In this document: positions 53,601 through 62,209 of the stretch, one piece after another
Layout of the letters: every line of letters begins with the position of its first letter
How positions within the stretch are numbered: position 1 is the stretch's first letter
NCBI GenBank assembly: GCA_944350425.1
Contig: CALVOX010000003.1
Location: 1-64,000 of the forward strand
Origin: an uncultured Bacilli bacterium
GTDB taxonomy: Bacteria > Bacillota_I > Bacilli_A > RFN20 > CAG-826
Direction of reading: 5' to 3'
Length of the DNA stretch: 64,000 nt
Notes under the pieces: generated by a model
Databases searched by the model: none
What the model saw: the letters and a program-made list of their open reading frames with translations, nothing else
Told to the model about the DNA's origin: nothing
Position numbers and translations under genes: made by a program

Positions 53601-55076
53601 TTATCTAAATACCCTTGTTGCCTCGACGGCTTTTTTCCATTTATTTGTTATCTCTAATATATCTTTTTCATCTAAAGATGGGAAATATTTCTTATTAATT
53701 TTATGTACTTTTGATATCTCATCAATATCTTTCCAATACCCTGATTCTAAACCTGCTAAATAAGCAGCCCCTAAAGAAGTTGTTTCTAAATTCTTTGGTA
53801 AATTCACTTCACTATTTAAAATATCCGATTGGAACTGCATTAAATATGAATTCTCGCTAGCGCCACCATCAACTTTAAGTATTTCTATTTTCTTCTTAGT
53901 AACTTTACTCATTTCATCAATAACATCTTTTGTTTGTAATGCAATTGAATTTAAAGTTGCTCTAATAAAATGCTCTTTTTTTGTTCCACGAGTTAAACCA
54001 AAAATAGCACCTCTGCAATCATCATCCCAATAAGGAGCGCCTAAACCGGTAAAAGCGGGGACTACATAAACTCCTAAAGTATCGTTTACTCTTCTAGCAT
54101 AGTTTTCGCTTTCTGCAGCACTTTTTATCATTCTCATTTGGTCCCTGAGCCATTGAATTGAGGCTCCAGCCACAAAAACGCTGCCTTCAATTGCATAAAC
54201 CACTTTATCTTTAATCTTCCAAGCAATTGTCGTAATTAATCCGTTTTTATCAATAATAGGTTTATCTCCGATATTCATTAAAACGAAACAACCAGTACCA
54301 TAAGTGGCTTTAACATCCCCTTCATGAATACAATTTTGGCCGAATAAAGCAGCTTGTTGATCTCCGGCAACCCCACAAATTTTAAGATTATCATTCAAAA
54401 AAGATGCATTTCCAAAATAATATGATGAAGGGCAAACTTCTGGAAGCATGCATTTTGGAATATTAAATAATTTTAGTAAGTCATCTTCCCATTTTAATGT
54501 ATGAATATTAAAAAGCATTGTTCTAGAAGCATTAGTAACATCTGTTTTAAAAATTTTATGCCTTGAAATTTTATACATTATCCAAGTATCGATTGTACCA
54601 AAAAGTAGTTCACCTTTTTCTGCTCTTTCTTGTCCATTTTCAATATGGTCAAGAATAAATCTAATTTTTGATGCACTAAAATATGGATTAATAATTAAGC
54701 CCGTTTTTTCTTTAACAAAATCGGTCTTATCTTTAACTTGGTCACAAATATATGCGCTTTGTCTAGACTGCCAAACTAAAGCATTATAAACAGGCATACC
54801 AGTTTTCTTATCAAAAATTATCGTAGTTTCTCTTTGGTTTGAAAGACCGATAGAATCAATATTATCAAAAGTTAAATTAGTTCTAACAAGTAAATCATTT
54901 ATAACATTTAATACTGAAACAAATACTTCGTTTGCATCTTGCTCTACCCAACCATCAAAAGGAAAAAGACATCTTACTTCTTGCTGAGCTTTAGCGACAA
55001 TATTCCCTTCTTTATCAACCAAAGAGGCTCTAGTTGAGGTAGTTCCTTGGTCTATTGCTAATATAAATTTTTCCAT
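53601..55076 (-). CDS. glpK: Glycerol kinase
   Basis: Phosphorylates glycerol to glycerol-3-phosphate. FGGY-kinase signatures: IDQGTTSTRASLVD (about 6-19), QSRQSAYICDQ with substrate-contact residues, TYGTGCFVLMN, and DGGASENSYLMQFQSDIL. At about 491 residues it is complete. The frame begins with a GTG at 55085, but the ATG at 55076 with AAAGGTG upstream is correct. It sits 11 bases after the lipase-like gene in the glycerol operon. Confidence 0.97.
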   Translation of the reverse strand: MEKFILAIDQGTTSTRASLVDKEGNIVAKAQQEVRCLFPFDGWVEQDANEVFVSVLNVINDLLVRTNLTFDNIDSIGLSNQRETTIIFDKKTGMPVYNALVWQSRQSAYICDQVKDKTDFVKEKTGLIINPYFSASKIRFILDHIENGQERAEKGELLFGTIDTWIMYKISRHKIFKTDVTNASRTMLFNIHTLKWEDDLLKLFNIPKCMLPEVCPSSYYFGNASFLNDNLKICGVAGDQQAALFGQNCIHEGDVKATYGTGCFVLMNIGDKPIIDKNGLITTIAWKIKDKVVYAIEGSVFVAGASIQWLRDQMRMIKSAAESENYARRVNDTLGVYVVPAFTGLGAPYWDDDCRGAIFGLTRGTKKEHFIRATLNSIALQTKDVIDEMSKVTKKKIEILKVDGGASENSYLMQFQSDILNSEVNLPKNLETTSLGAAYLAGLESGYWKDIDEISKVHKINKKYFPSLDEKDILEITNKWKKAVEATRVFR

Positions 55077-55087
55077 AATGTGCACCT

Positions 55088-56185
55088 TTATTTATTCTTT
55101 AATAAATTTTTTAAATATAATTTAAAAAATTCTCTTACCATTCCTTTTACTTTCTTCTTCTTTTCTTCATCATATGTTTTAATGGTTGAAACATATTTAT
55201 CATTTGAGAAAAGAAAGTCTTTAACTAAAGCTCCTAATGTCAAAGCTTTATTGGATTTACAAATCGCAAACACAAAATCTAAAAAATCTTTTACTTCTTC
55301 GCTTGAATATTTTTGAACCCAAGGATTAAAAGTATCTTGCAAAGATTTTGAATACGTTGTTAAAGATGAAGTCTTATTAAAATCTAGATAATCTTTTTTT
55401 CGATCTAAATTCCGTGTTAATAAATCATGACTTGCTACTGAAATATTATTTGAAGTAACAACTTCAAAATTTGATGAATTATCAAATAATATACCAACTA
55501 CATCATCTTGAGGAACTATTTTAACTAATTTTGCCTTATAAGTATCATAATCATAAGTATCGTTTTTAAAACCAGGACCATCAAAATTATAAACATAATC
55601 GATTCTAGCTTTATCCTTTTTAGAGAGATTGAAAAAAGTATAATACGATAAATTTCCACCTTTAGAATGCCCAGTTAAAATTGCTTTTCCCTTAATCTTT
55701 GACAAAACTTCTTTTGCATATTTTTTTGCAAGTATTTGAGCACCAACTTTATCATATAAAGTCATCAACATGTCTTCTTTGAAACCATTTAATGTATTAT
55801 CAGTTCCTCTATAGCAAATCACCCATCTATCATCTATAAGAAATGTTAAAGCAAAAAATTGAATCGAATCTTTTATTGAAAAATCATCTTTGAAATAACC
55901 TACTTTTAAATCTTTATAACGAGATGATTTAAAAAATAATTCTAAAAATTCTTTATAACCATTTCCAATTGTTAAATATTTTTTGTGAAGGATCTTTATT
56001 ATGTTTGATTTTCCAAAAACATAAAGATCTAAAAGTTCATCATTTTTTAATTCTTTATAATAAGTTGTGTCAATGAAGTTAGCATAAGATAGCGTTGTTA
56101 AAACAGCAACATCAATTATATTAAATGGTGTTCTTTTAAAAGAATCGTTCCCTTTTATATTTAAATAATTTCTAATTGTTGCCAA
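55088..56185 (-). CDS. Mbeg1/DUF2974-like alpha/beta hydrolase (lipase-like)
   Basis: Lipase-like serine hydrolase fold. Nucleophile elbow ILTGHSKGGNLSYYTFF (Ser near residue 173), oxyanion-strand segment RWVICYRGTDNTLNGF, a NFDGPGF segment and the late catalytic His likely in VASHDLL. The GHSKGGN form is typical of the DUF2974/Mbeg1-like family. There is no signal peptide, so it acts in the cytosol. It lies between DUF1667 and glpK in the glycerol operon, which suggests it may release glycerol or acylglycerols for GlpK; that is inference only. The C-terminus is very basic. Confidence 0.83.
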   Translation of the reverse strand: MATIRNYLNIKGNDSFKRTPFNIIDVAVLTTLSYANFIDTTYYKELKNDELLDLYVFGKSNIIKILHKKYLTIGNGYKEFLELFFKSSRYKDLKVGYFKDDFSIKDSIQFFALTFLIDDRWVICYRGTDNTLNGFKEDMLMTLYDKVGAQILAKKYAKEVLSKIKGKAILTGHSKGGNLSYYTFFNLSKKDKARIDYVYNFDGPGFKNDTYDYDTYKAKLVKIVPQDDVVGILFDNSSNFEVVTSNNISVASHDLLTRNLDRKKDYLDFNKTSSLTTYSKSLQDTFNPWVQKYSSEEVKDFLDFVFAICKSNKALTLGALVKDFLFSNDKYVSTIKTYDEEKKKKVKGMVREFFKLYLKNLLKNK

Positions 56186-56197
56186 ATTTTATTCCTC

Positions 56198-56542
56198 TTA
56201 TTTAACTTCTTTGGTTGAAATAATATCTATATCTGTATTGAATATATTTTTGATCAAAACTTGATGCATTGAAATCGGAGCTTCTACTCTTATTTTCTTT
56301 AATTCCTTCATTACATCTAATAATAAATCTTTCGAAATCGATGAAGAAGTTTTTACACTTACATAAGTATCTTTTCTGTTAGAAACTTTAACAGTTGAAG
56401 TTAGCATTCTTTTAGGACAAGTTAGTTCTTCTTTAACATAATTAAGTCCTCTTAAGCAAGTATAGCCGGTAATATTTTCATTGTCATCAACTTTAATTCG
56501 GCACCCTTTTGGGCAAACAATGCAAATAAATTCTTTTCCCAT
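56198..56542 (-). CDS. DUF1667 protein
   Basis: Small Cys-containing protein typically found beside GlpA-like and FAD oxidoreductase genes. The N-terminal CIVCPKGCRIKVDD and GYTCLRGLNYV carry four Cys residues, followed by CPKRMLTSTVKV. These may bind a cluster or a metal; the partner FAD enzymes suggest electron transfer. At 114 residues it is the family length. It starts one base after the preceding stop, in the glycerol operon. Confidence 0.9.
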   Translation of the reverse strand: MGKEFICIVCPKGCRIKVDDNENITGYTCLRGLNYVKEELTCPKRMLTSTVKVSNRKDTYVSVKTSSSISKDLLLDVMKELKKIRVEAPISMHQVLIKNIFNTDIDIISTKEVK

Positions 56543-56543
56543 A

Positions 56544-57815
56544 TTAAAGAGCCCTCACCTCTACCTTCAATTGATTTATTTCGTTTAAAGGCAAATTATT
56601 AACATTAAGTTGTACCATTTCTGATGGTAATAAATCTGCTTTGTTAAATTTCTTTATTACCTTATCATTTTCATCTTTAAAGAGTATCTCAGCCCTAGAA
56701 ATTGGTTTTTTTACTCTAAAAGAAAATAAAATATTTTCTAAAGATTCATAAACTTTAATCTCATTTGGTAAAAGATACGACATATTTTCGTTATGCGAAG
56801 TTAAAATAACCTTATCATATTTTTCTCTACCATTAAGAATAAGATTAGCGGCATTTTTACCAGCTAATTCGCTTTCTAAGGATACATAATCTACTAAGTC
56901 ATGAACATGTAAAACATTTCCACATGAAAATATAGAATCAAGGCTAGTTTCGAGGTTTTGATCTACATATGCTCCTTTTGTCTCTAAGTTAACTTTCGCC
57001 CCACAATTTTTTAACATTGCATTAAAAGGATATAGACCAATCGAAAGTAAAAGTGTGTCACATTTAATAAATTGTTCACTTCCTTTTATTGGAATTAAGT
57101 TATCATCAACATCCGAAATAGTGATACCTTCAAGTTGGTTTATTCCATGAATTTTAGTAACAGTATTATGAAGTCTTAAAGGAATATTGAAATCATTTAA
57201 GCATTGGACAATATTACGATTAAGTCCATTTGAATATGGCATAATTTCACTAACACCAATGACATTAGCACCTTCAAGTTTCATACGTCTAGCCATAATT
57301 AATCCTATATCGCCAGAACCTAAAATATATACGTTTTTCCCGACTAAATAACCATCAATATTTAAATATCTTTGAGCTAAACCAGCAGTAAATACACCAT
57401 TTGGTCTTTCACCCGGAATCATGATTTGCCCCTGGGTTCTCTCATTACAACCAGCAGCAAAAATTAATGCTTTATAATTTAAAGTTCTATAACCTTCTTC
57501 TGAATTAGAATAAGTGATTTCTTTAGCTTTTGAACTTATTGAATAAACCAAAGTGTCTAATAAATAAGGAATGTTTTTTTCTTTGATAAAAGAAATATAT
57601 TTATAAGCATATTCTGGCCCAGTCAATTCTTCTTTAAATTTATGTAAGCCAAAACCATTATGAATACATTGATTTAAAATACCACCAAGTTCAGATGATC
57701 TTTCGATAATTAAAATATCTCTTATTCCATTTTCATAAGCTGATTTGGCTGCACTTAATCCCGCACTTCCGCCACCAATAATAACTAAATCTACTTGTTT
57801 ATTCATTTTATTCAC
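56544..57815 (-). CDS. NAD(P)/FAD-dependent oxidoreductase of the glycerol operon
   Basis: Two-dinucleotide-binding flavoprotein. FAD loop DLVIIGGGSAGLSAAKSA (9-26), NAD loop NVYILGSGDIGLIMARRM near 160, and SIFSCGNVLHVHDLVDYVS at the FAD C-terminal site. A redox-active Cys pair of the CxxxxC type is not apparent, so it is probably an electron carrier linking NAD(P)H to the GlpA-like subunit, as in GlpABC-like or NADH-dependent sets. It overlaps the GlpA-like gene by eight bases. Confidence 0.9.
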   Translation of the reverse strand: MNKMNKQVDLVIIGGGSAGLSAAKSAYENGIRDILIIERSSELGGILNQCIHNGFGLHKFKEELTGPEYAYKYISFIKEKNIPYLLDTLVYSISSKAKEITYSNSEEGYRTLNYKALIFAAGCNERTQGQIMIPGERPNGVFTAGLAQRYLNIDGYLVGKNVYILGSGDIGLIMARRMKLEGANVIGVSEIMPYSNGLNRNIVQCLNDFNIPLRLHNTVTKIHGINQLEGITISDVDDNLIPIKGSEQFIKCDTLLLSIGLYPFNAMLKNCGAKVNLETKGAYVDQNLETSLDSIFSCGNVLHVHDLVDYVSLESELAGKNAANLILNGREKYDKVILTSHNENMSYLLPNEIKVYESLENILFSFRVKKPISRAEILFKDENDKVIKKFNKADLLPSEMVQLNVNNLPLNEINQLKVEVRAL

Positions 57816-59268
57816 CTTTACTTGGATATTTTAAAATTTCGCTACCTTCATCTTTATAGCAAATTTGGTTTATATTAACATTCAACTCTCTTGCTAAAAT
57901 TTTTAATACTTCATCTTGGCAGAAACAACCTTGGCACTTGCCAAAACCTGCTCTAAGTCTTTTCTTTATACCTTTTATAGTACGTGCACCACAATTACGA
58001 TGTATTGAATCAATAATTTCGCCTTCACTTACTTTTTCACAACGACAAATAATATGTCCATAAGCAGGATTTTTCTTAATTAATTCGTTATATTGCTCTT
58101 TTCCTAATGAAGATAATTTTAAAACTTTTCTTCTTTCTGGATTATAATTTTTGTTTTGCTCAAAATTTAATTTTGCTTGAATTAAATTTGATACATATTC
58201 TCCTATTGCCGGAGAAGAAGCTAGTCCAGGAGACATGATCCCACCTACATTAAAAAATAAAGGATTTTCTTTTGATTCTTCGATAATGAAATCATCTATA
58301 TCAGGATTTGGCCTAGTTCCTGCAAAAGTTCTAATTACTTCACCATAGGGAATATTTTTAATTAATTTAGATGCTACTTTTTTAATTTCATTTAAAGTAA
58401 AAGAATCGGTTGAAGTATCGTAAATACTTGTTAATTCATTTGAAGGACCAACAATATAGTTAAATGAAGTTGTAGGAGATACTAAAACTCCTTTTCCAAC
58501 TTTAGTTGGACACATAAATAACGTATGCTTTACAAAATTTTGATTAAAGTGATCAAGTAGAATATATTCTCCTTTACGAGGGATAATTTCATACTTAGGT
58601 TTTTCTATTAAAGAAGTAATTTTATCGCTATATAAACCAGTCGCATTAACAAGTGATTTTGTAATATATTCATCGTTATTTTTTGTATAAACATGATATA
58701 AACCTGTTTCTTCATCTCGTTTTATATTTATAACTTCAGAGTTTAATGCAAGATTAATTCCATTATCCATCGCATTTTCCATAAAGCCAACCGTTAATTC
58801 AAAAGGCGAAACAATAGCACTATCTTTAGCAAGTAAAGCATACTTACATTCTTCATTTAAAATAGGTTCAAGTTCATGAAGTTCTTCTTTTTCAATAAAT
58901 CTAGCATCGACACCATTCTTTTTTGCTCTTTCGACTAAGTCTAAAAGGGTTAATTTGTCATCTTCGTTAAAGCCTATTGTTAAAGAACCGTTCTTAATAT
59001 AAGGAACATCTAATTCCTTACAAACTTGTTCCATCATTTTGTTACCTAAAACATTAAACTTAGCTTTTAAAGTTCCTGGTTTTGGATCATAACCAGAATG
59101 AACAATTGCACTATTAGCACTACTTACCTCTTCGCAAACATCACTATGTTTTTCTAAAAGAATTGCATTTAATTTAAATCTAGATAAATATCTTGCAATA
59201 GAACAGCCGATTACTCCTCCGCCTATAATTAAACAATCAAAAATATTTTTATTTTTATTTAAACTCAT
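57808..59268 (-). CDS. GlpA-like FAD-dependent glycerol-3-phosphate dehydrogenase with BFD [2Fe-2S] domain
   Basis: Oxidises glycerol-3-phosphate to dihydroxyacetone phosphate. The FAD loop DCLIIGGGVIGCSIARYLSR opens the protein, the DAO fold runs to about residue 380, and a C-terminal BFD-like domain follows with CRCEKVSEGEIIDS and GFGKCQGCFCQDEV (four Cys). This is the anaerobic GlpA type, not GlpO or GlpD. The frame extends to a TTG at 59319, but the ATG at 59268 with GTAGGA upstream is the start. It has a TATAAT box upstream and heads the glycerol operon (GlpA-like, FAD, DUF1667, hydrolase, GlpK, DUF5677-like). Confidence 0.93.
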   Translation of the reverse strand: MSLNKNKNIFDCLIIGGGVIGCSIARYLSRFKLNAILLEKHSDVCEEVSSANSAIVHSGYDPKPGTLKAKFNVLGNKMMEQVCKELDVPYIKNGSLTIGFNEDDKLTLLDLVERAKKNGVDARFIEKEELHELEPILNEECKYALLAKDSAIVSPFELTVGFMENAMDNGINLALNSEVINIKRDEETGLYHVYTKNNDEYITKSLVNATGLYSDKITSLIEKPKYEIIPRKGEYILLDHFNQNFVKHTLFMCPTKVGKGVLVSPTTSFNYIVGPSNELTSIYDTSTDSFTLNEIKKVASKLIKNIPYGEVIRTFAGTRPNPDIDDFIIEESKENPLFFNVGGIMSPGLASSPAIGEYVSNLIQAKLNFEQNKNYNPERRKVLKLSSLGKEQYNELIKKNPAYGHIICRCEKVSEGEIIDSIHRNCGARTIKGIKKRLRAGFGKCQGCFCQDEVLKILARELNVNINQICYKDEGSEILKYPSKGE

Positions 59269-59336
59269 ATCTAAAATTCCTACGTTAATTATATGATAAA
59301 CTGATTTAGTAAAGAACAATAAGTTTTCTTTTTAAT

Positions 59337-59370
59337 ATTAAAAGTCATATCTAGATTTAGATATGACTTT
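59337..59370 (-). terminator. Terminator after the MazG-like gene
   Basis: AAAGTCATATCTA / TAGATATGACTTT with a four-base loop, followed on the minus strand by TTTTAATATT; it separates the FprA/MazG unit from the glycerol operon. Confidence 0.75.
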
Positions 59371-59395
59371 ACAAAATAAAGGTAATATTAGAAAA

Positions 59396-59740
59396 TTATT
59401 CTTCTCTATTTTTAGATAAATCGCTAGAAAAAGTTTCTCCATGGTATCTTTTATGAAGTTTATTAAGGTTATATTCTGCAACTTCTTCTAACGTAATTCC
59501 TAATCCAGAAGCTGTTTCAGCTATATACCATAAAACATCTCCAAGTTCATCTTTTAAATGCTCTTTATCTAAATCATGTCCTTGATATTTAAATTTTTTA
59601 ACGATATCGCAGCATTCACCGGCTTCTCCGGCTAAACCTAAGACACCGTTTGTAATCATGTCTTTTTTTCCTTCTTCAGAAATTAGGTTATAAGCATACT
59701 TTTGATATTCATTAAAAGAGATAGATTCTTTCTTTTCCAT
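59396..59740 (-). CDS. MazG-like nucleotide pyrophosphohydrolase
   Basis: All-alpha NTP pyrophosphohydrolase. The metal-binding GEAGECCDIVK (near 34-44) and DELGDVLWYIAE (near 65-76) give the two acidic helices of the E-x2-E and E-x2-D fold. At 114 residues it is a single-domain form of the MazG/iMazG type. It lies five bases after FprA, so it is probably co-transcribed, and may remove oxidised or excess nucleotides; no ribosome site is obvious. Confidence 0.9.
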   Translation of the reverse strand: MEKKESISFNEYQKYAYNLISEEGKKDMITNGVLGLAGEAGECCDIVKKFKYQGHDLDKEHLKDELGDVLWYIAETASGLGITLEEVAEYNLNKLHKRYHGETFSSDLSKNREE

Positions 59741-59745
59741 AAAAA

Positions 59746-61575
59746 CTAATTAACGTATCTTTCAAAATCTTCTGCACCATGTTTACAAAGTGGGCAAATA
59801 AAATCTTTTGGTAATACTTCACCTTCATAAACATAACCACAGATTTTACAAATCCAACCATTAACCTTTTTCTCGCTTCTAGCTGGTTTAGGTTTAATGT
59901 TTGCCATATAGTAAGAATAAGTTAAAGATTCTTCTTTGGATAATTGTTGAGATTCAGAAATAGTCGCAATAAATAAGTAATGAGATCCTAAATCTTCACA
60001 AGAAATAACATCTAATGATATAAATGCATTAACATATTTTGTTAAATAAGTTAAACCATTTTTTGAAACCTTATAATCTTTGAAAGTTTCAAATTTATTT
60101 GCATCTCTACCACTTTGGAAACCAAAGTTTTTGAAAACACTAAATGGTGTGTTAACACTTAAAATTGAAACATTAGCTTTTTTAGTTTCTTTAACAACTT
60201 CAGCACTATAATTATGCTTATTAATTGTGAATGCGATTCTATTTGGATTTTCTCCTACTTGGTTAACAGTATTTAAAATCATTCCATTATCTTTTCCGTT
60301 AGAATCTTTTGAAGTTAAAACATATAAGCCATAAGAAATTGAGAATAAAGGATTTTCGCTTAATTTAACTGCTGGGAAATCATCAGCAATTTTTCTTGCT
60401 AAAGCTTTAACATTTTCTGTTTGTGAGCTTCTAATAGCAGATTTAATTGTAAAAGAAACATCTTCTAAAATCTTAATATTTTTCATTTCAGAGAAGATTT
60501 TCTTCATTAAATTTAATGAATTAGGAGCCCAAGAACCATTTTCTACTAAAGCAACGGTTCTATTTTGCATATTATGATATTTTAAATCGAGTAAAAATTC
60601 TTCTACAGGGGTAAAGATTCCCATATTATAAGTTGAAGCAACAACTACTAAATGAGAATATTTGAATGTTTCAGAAACCAAAATAGATTTATCGGTTTTT
60701 GATGCATCATACATATGAATATCTCTAATTCCCTCACTTGCAAGTTGGTCAGCAATAAGATTAGCTACTTTTTCACCATTACCATAAATTGAACCATAAA
60801 CGATTAAAACACCTTGTTGTTCAGGTTCATATCTTGACCATTTATCGTATAAAGAAATCAAATAAGATAAATCTTGTCTCCAAATTGGACCATGTAAAGG
60901 ACAAATTGTATCAATTTCAATAGTTGATGCTTTCTTTAAAGCAGCTTGAACTTGTGATCCGTATTTTCCGACGATATTAGTATAATATCTTCTTGCTTCG
61001 TCTAAACATGTATTTTTAAAATCGATTTCGTGTGCGAATAAATTACCGCTTAATGCATTAAATGTACCAAAAGCGTCAGCTGAGAATAAAGTTTTAGTAT
61101 AGATATCATAAGTTAAAAGAACTTCTGGCCAGTGAACCATTGGAGCAGCTACGAATGTTAAGGTGTGCTTACCTAACAATAAAGTATCCCCTTCTTTTAC
61201 AATGATTAATTTCTCAACAGTTTCACCATCATTATAATTTTGGAACATTGTATAAGCTTTATCAGAAGTAACAAGAGTAGTTTCAGGGTGTTTTAACAAA
61301 ACCTTCTTAATTTCATAAGAATGGTCTGGTTCCATATGTTGAACAATTAAATAATCAAGTTTTCTACCTTCTAATACATCTTCTATTTTTTCAAAGAAAA
61401 TGTCTTCCACACTAACATCAACTGTGTCGAGTAAACAAGTTTTTTCATCTAAAATAATGTAAGAATTATAGGAAACACCATTTGTTAAAGGATAAATGTT
61501 TTCAAATAAAGCAAGTCTTCTATCGCTTGCTCCCACATAATAAGTATTTTTTGTAACAAGTCTTTTTGAGTACAT
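59746..61575 (-). CDS. FprA-type flavodiiron protein with C-terminal rubredoxin
   Basis: Reduces oxygen (or NO) to water in anaerobes. The metallo-beta-lactamase diiron domain (about 1-240, HMEPDHSYE with the HxExD site) is followed by a flavodoxin domain (about 255-400, IVYGSIYGNGEKVA), a flavin-reductase-like domain (about 405-560) and a rubredoxin (WICKICGYVYEG and CPLC). The rubredoxin lets the enzyme take electrons directly. GGGGGAAAGT precedes the ATG. It is divergent from the desulfoferrodoxin gene, forming an oxidative-stress pair. Confidence 0.96.
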   Translation of the reverse strand: MYSKRLVTKNTYYVGASDRRLALFENIYPLTNGVSYNSYIILDEKTCLLDTVDVSVEDIFFEKIEDVLEGRKLDYLIVQHMEPDHSYEIKKVLLKHPETTLVTSDKAYTMFQNYNDGETVEKLIIVKEGDTLLLGKHTLTFVAAPMVHWPEVLLTYDIYTKTLFSADAFGTFNALSGNLFAHEIDFKNTCLDEARRYYTNIVGKYGSQVQAALKKASTIEIDTICPLHGPIWRQDLSYLISLYDKWSRYEPEQQGVLIVYGSIYGNGEKVANLIADQLASEGIRDIHMYDASKTDKSILVSETFKYSHLVVVASTYNMGIFTPVEEFLLDLKYHNMQNRTVALVENGSWAPNSLNLMKKIFSEMKNIKILEDVSFTIKSAIRSSQTENVKALARKIADDFPAVKLSENPLFSISYGLYVLTSKDSNGKDNGMILNTVNQVGENPNRIAFTINKHNYSAEVVKETKKANVSILSVNTPFSVFKNFGFQSGRDANKFETFKDYKVSKNGLTYLTKYVNAFISLDVISCEDLGSHYLFIATISESQQLSKEESLTYSYYMANIKPKPARSEKKVNGWICKICGYVYEGEVLPKDFICPLCKHGAEDFERYVN

Positions 61576-61592
61576 ACTTTCCCCCTAAATAA

Positions 61593-61607
61593 ACACAATA
61601 ATTATAT
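61593..61607 (-). promoter_or_regulatory. PerR-box-like sequence over the fprA -10 region
   Basis: Minus strand ATATAATTATTGTGT matches the PerR consensus TTATAATNATTATAA at 10-11 of 14 positions and contains the TATAAT box of the fprA gene. Half the match comes from the -10 box itself, so this is weak. Confidence 0.25.
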
Positions 61608-61693
61608 CTTATTTACGTGTTCTAATAAACATAGAAGATAAAAAAATTAATAGGAATTATTTTCATTAAGCATTAAATTATGGAGCAAGATTA

Positions 61694-61722
61694 TTGTTAA
61701 ATTTCTTTTTTAAAATTATAAT
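61694..61722 (+). promoter_or_regulatory. Desulfoferrodoxin promoter
   Basis: TTGTTA (61694-61699), exactly 17 bases, TATAAT (61717-61722). Confidence 0.8.
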
Positions 61723-61753
61723 TAAGAAAAATAAAAAGGAGAAATTATAGCTT

Positions 61754-62137
61754 ATGGCAGAATTAAAATTATTTAAATGTGATAAATGCGGAAAAATTGT
61801 TGAACTTATTCCAGGAACTCATGGTTGCCAAACTATTTGCTGTGGTGAACCTATGAAAGAATTAGTTGCAAATACTACAGATGCTGCATTAGAAAAACAT
61901 GTTCCAGTTGTAACTGTTAATGGTAACCACGTTCATGTCCAAGTTGGCAGCGTTGAACATCCTATGACTGACGAACACCATATTGCATTTGTTTATCTTG
62001 TTACTGATAAAGCAACTCATAGAGTAGATTTAGCTCATGACGGAAAACCTGTTGCGGATTTCTATGTTGAAGGTGAAAAACCATTAAAAGTTTACGAATT
62101 CTGCAACCTCCATGGTTTATGGGTAAAAGAACTTTAA
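61754..62137 (+). CDS. dfx: Desulfoferrodoxin (superoxide reductase)
   Basis: Reduces superoxide to peroxide without making oxygen. The N-terminal desulforedoxin centre has CDKCGK and TICCGEPM (four Cys for Fe), and the superoxide reductase domain carries HVPVV, NHVHVQVGSVEHPMTDEHHI and CNLHGLW (four His plus Cys around the active iron). At 127 residues it is a complete two-centre form. GGAG lies 12 bases before the ATG; this spacing is long but there is no closer option. It is divergent from fprA. Confidence 0.97.
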   Translation: MAELKLFKCDKCGKIVELIPGTHGCQTICCGEPMKELVANTTDAALEKHVPVVTVNGNHVHVQVGSVEHPMTDEHHIAFVYLVTDKATHRVDLAHDGKPVADFYVEGEKPLKVYEFCNLHGLWVKEL

Positions 62138-62163
62138 TCTTAAATATTATTAAATAATTAATT

Positions 62164-62193
62164 AAAATAACTTAGGAACTCCTAAGTTATTTT
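62164..62193 (+). terminator. Terminator after desulfoferrodoxin
   Basis: AAAATAACTTAGG-AACT-CCTAAGTTATTTT followed by AAAATTATT; good stem, modest tail. Confidence 0.75.
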
Positions 62194-62209
62194 AAAATTA
62201 TTAAGAATT

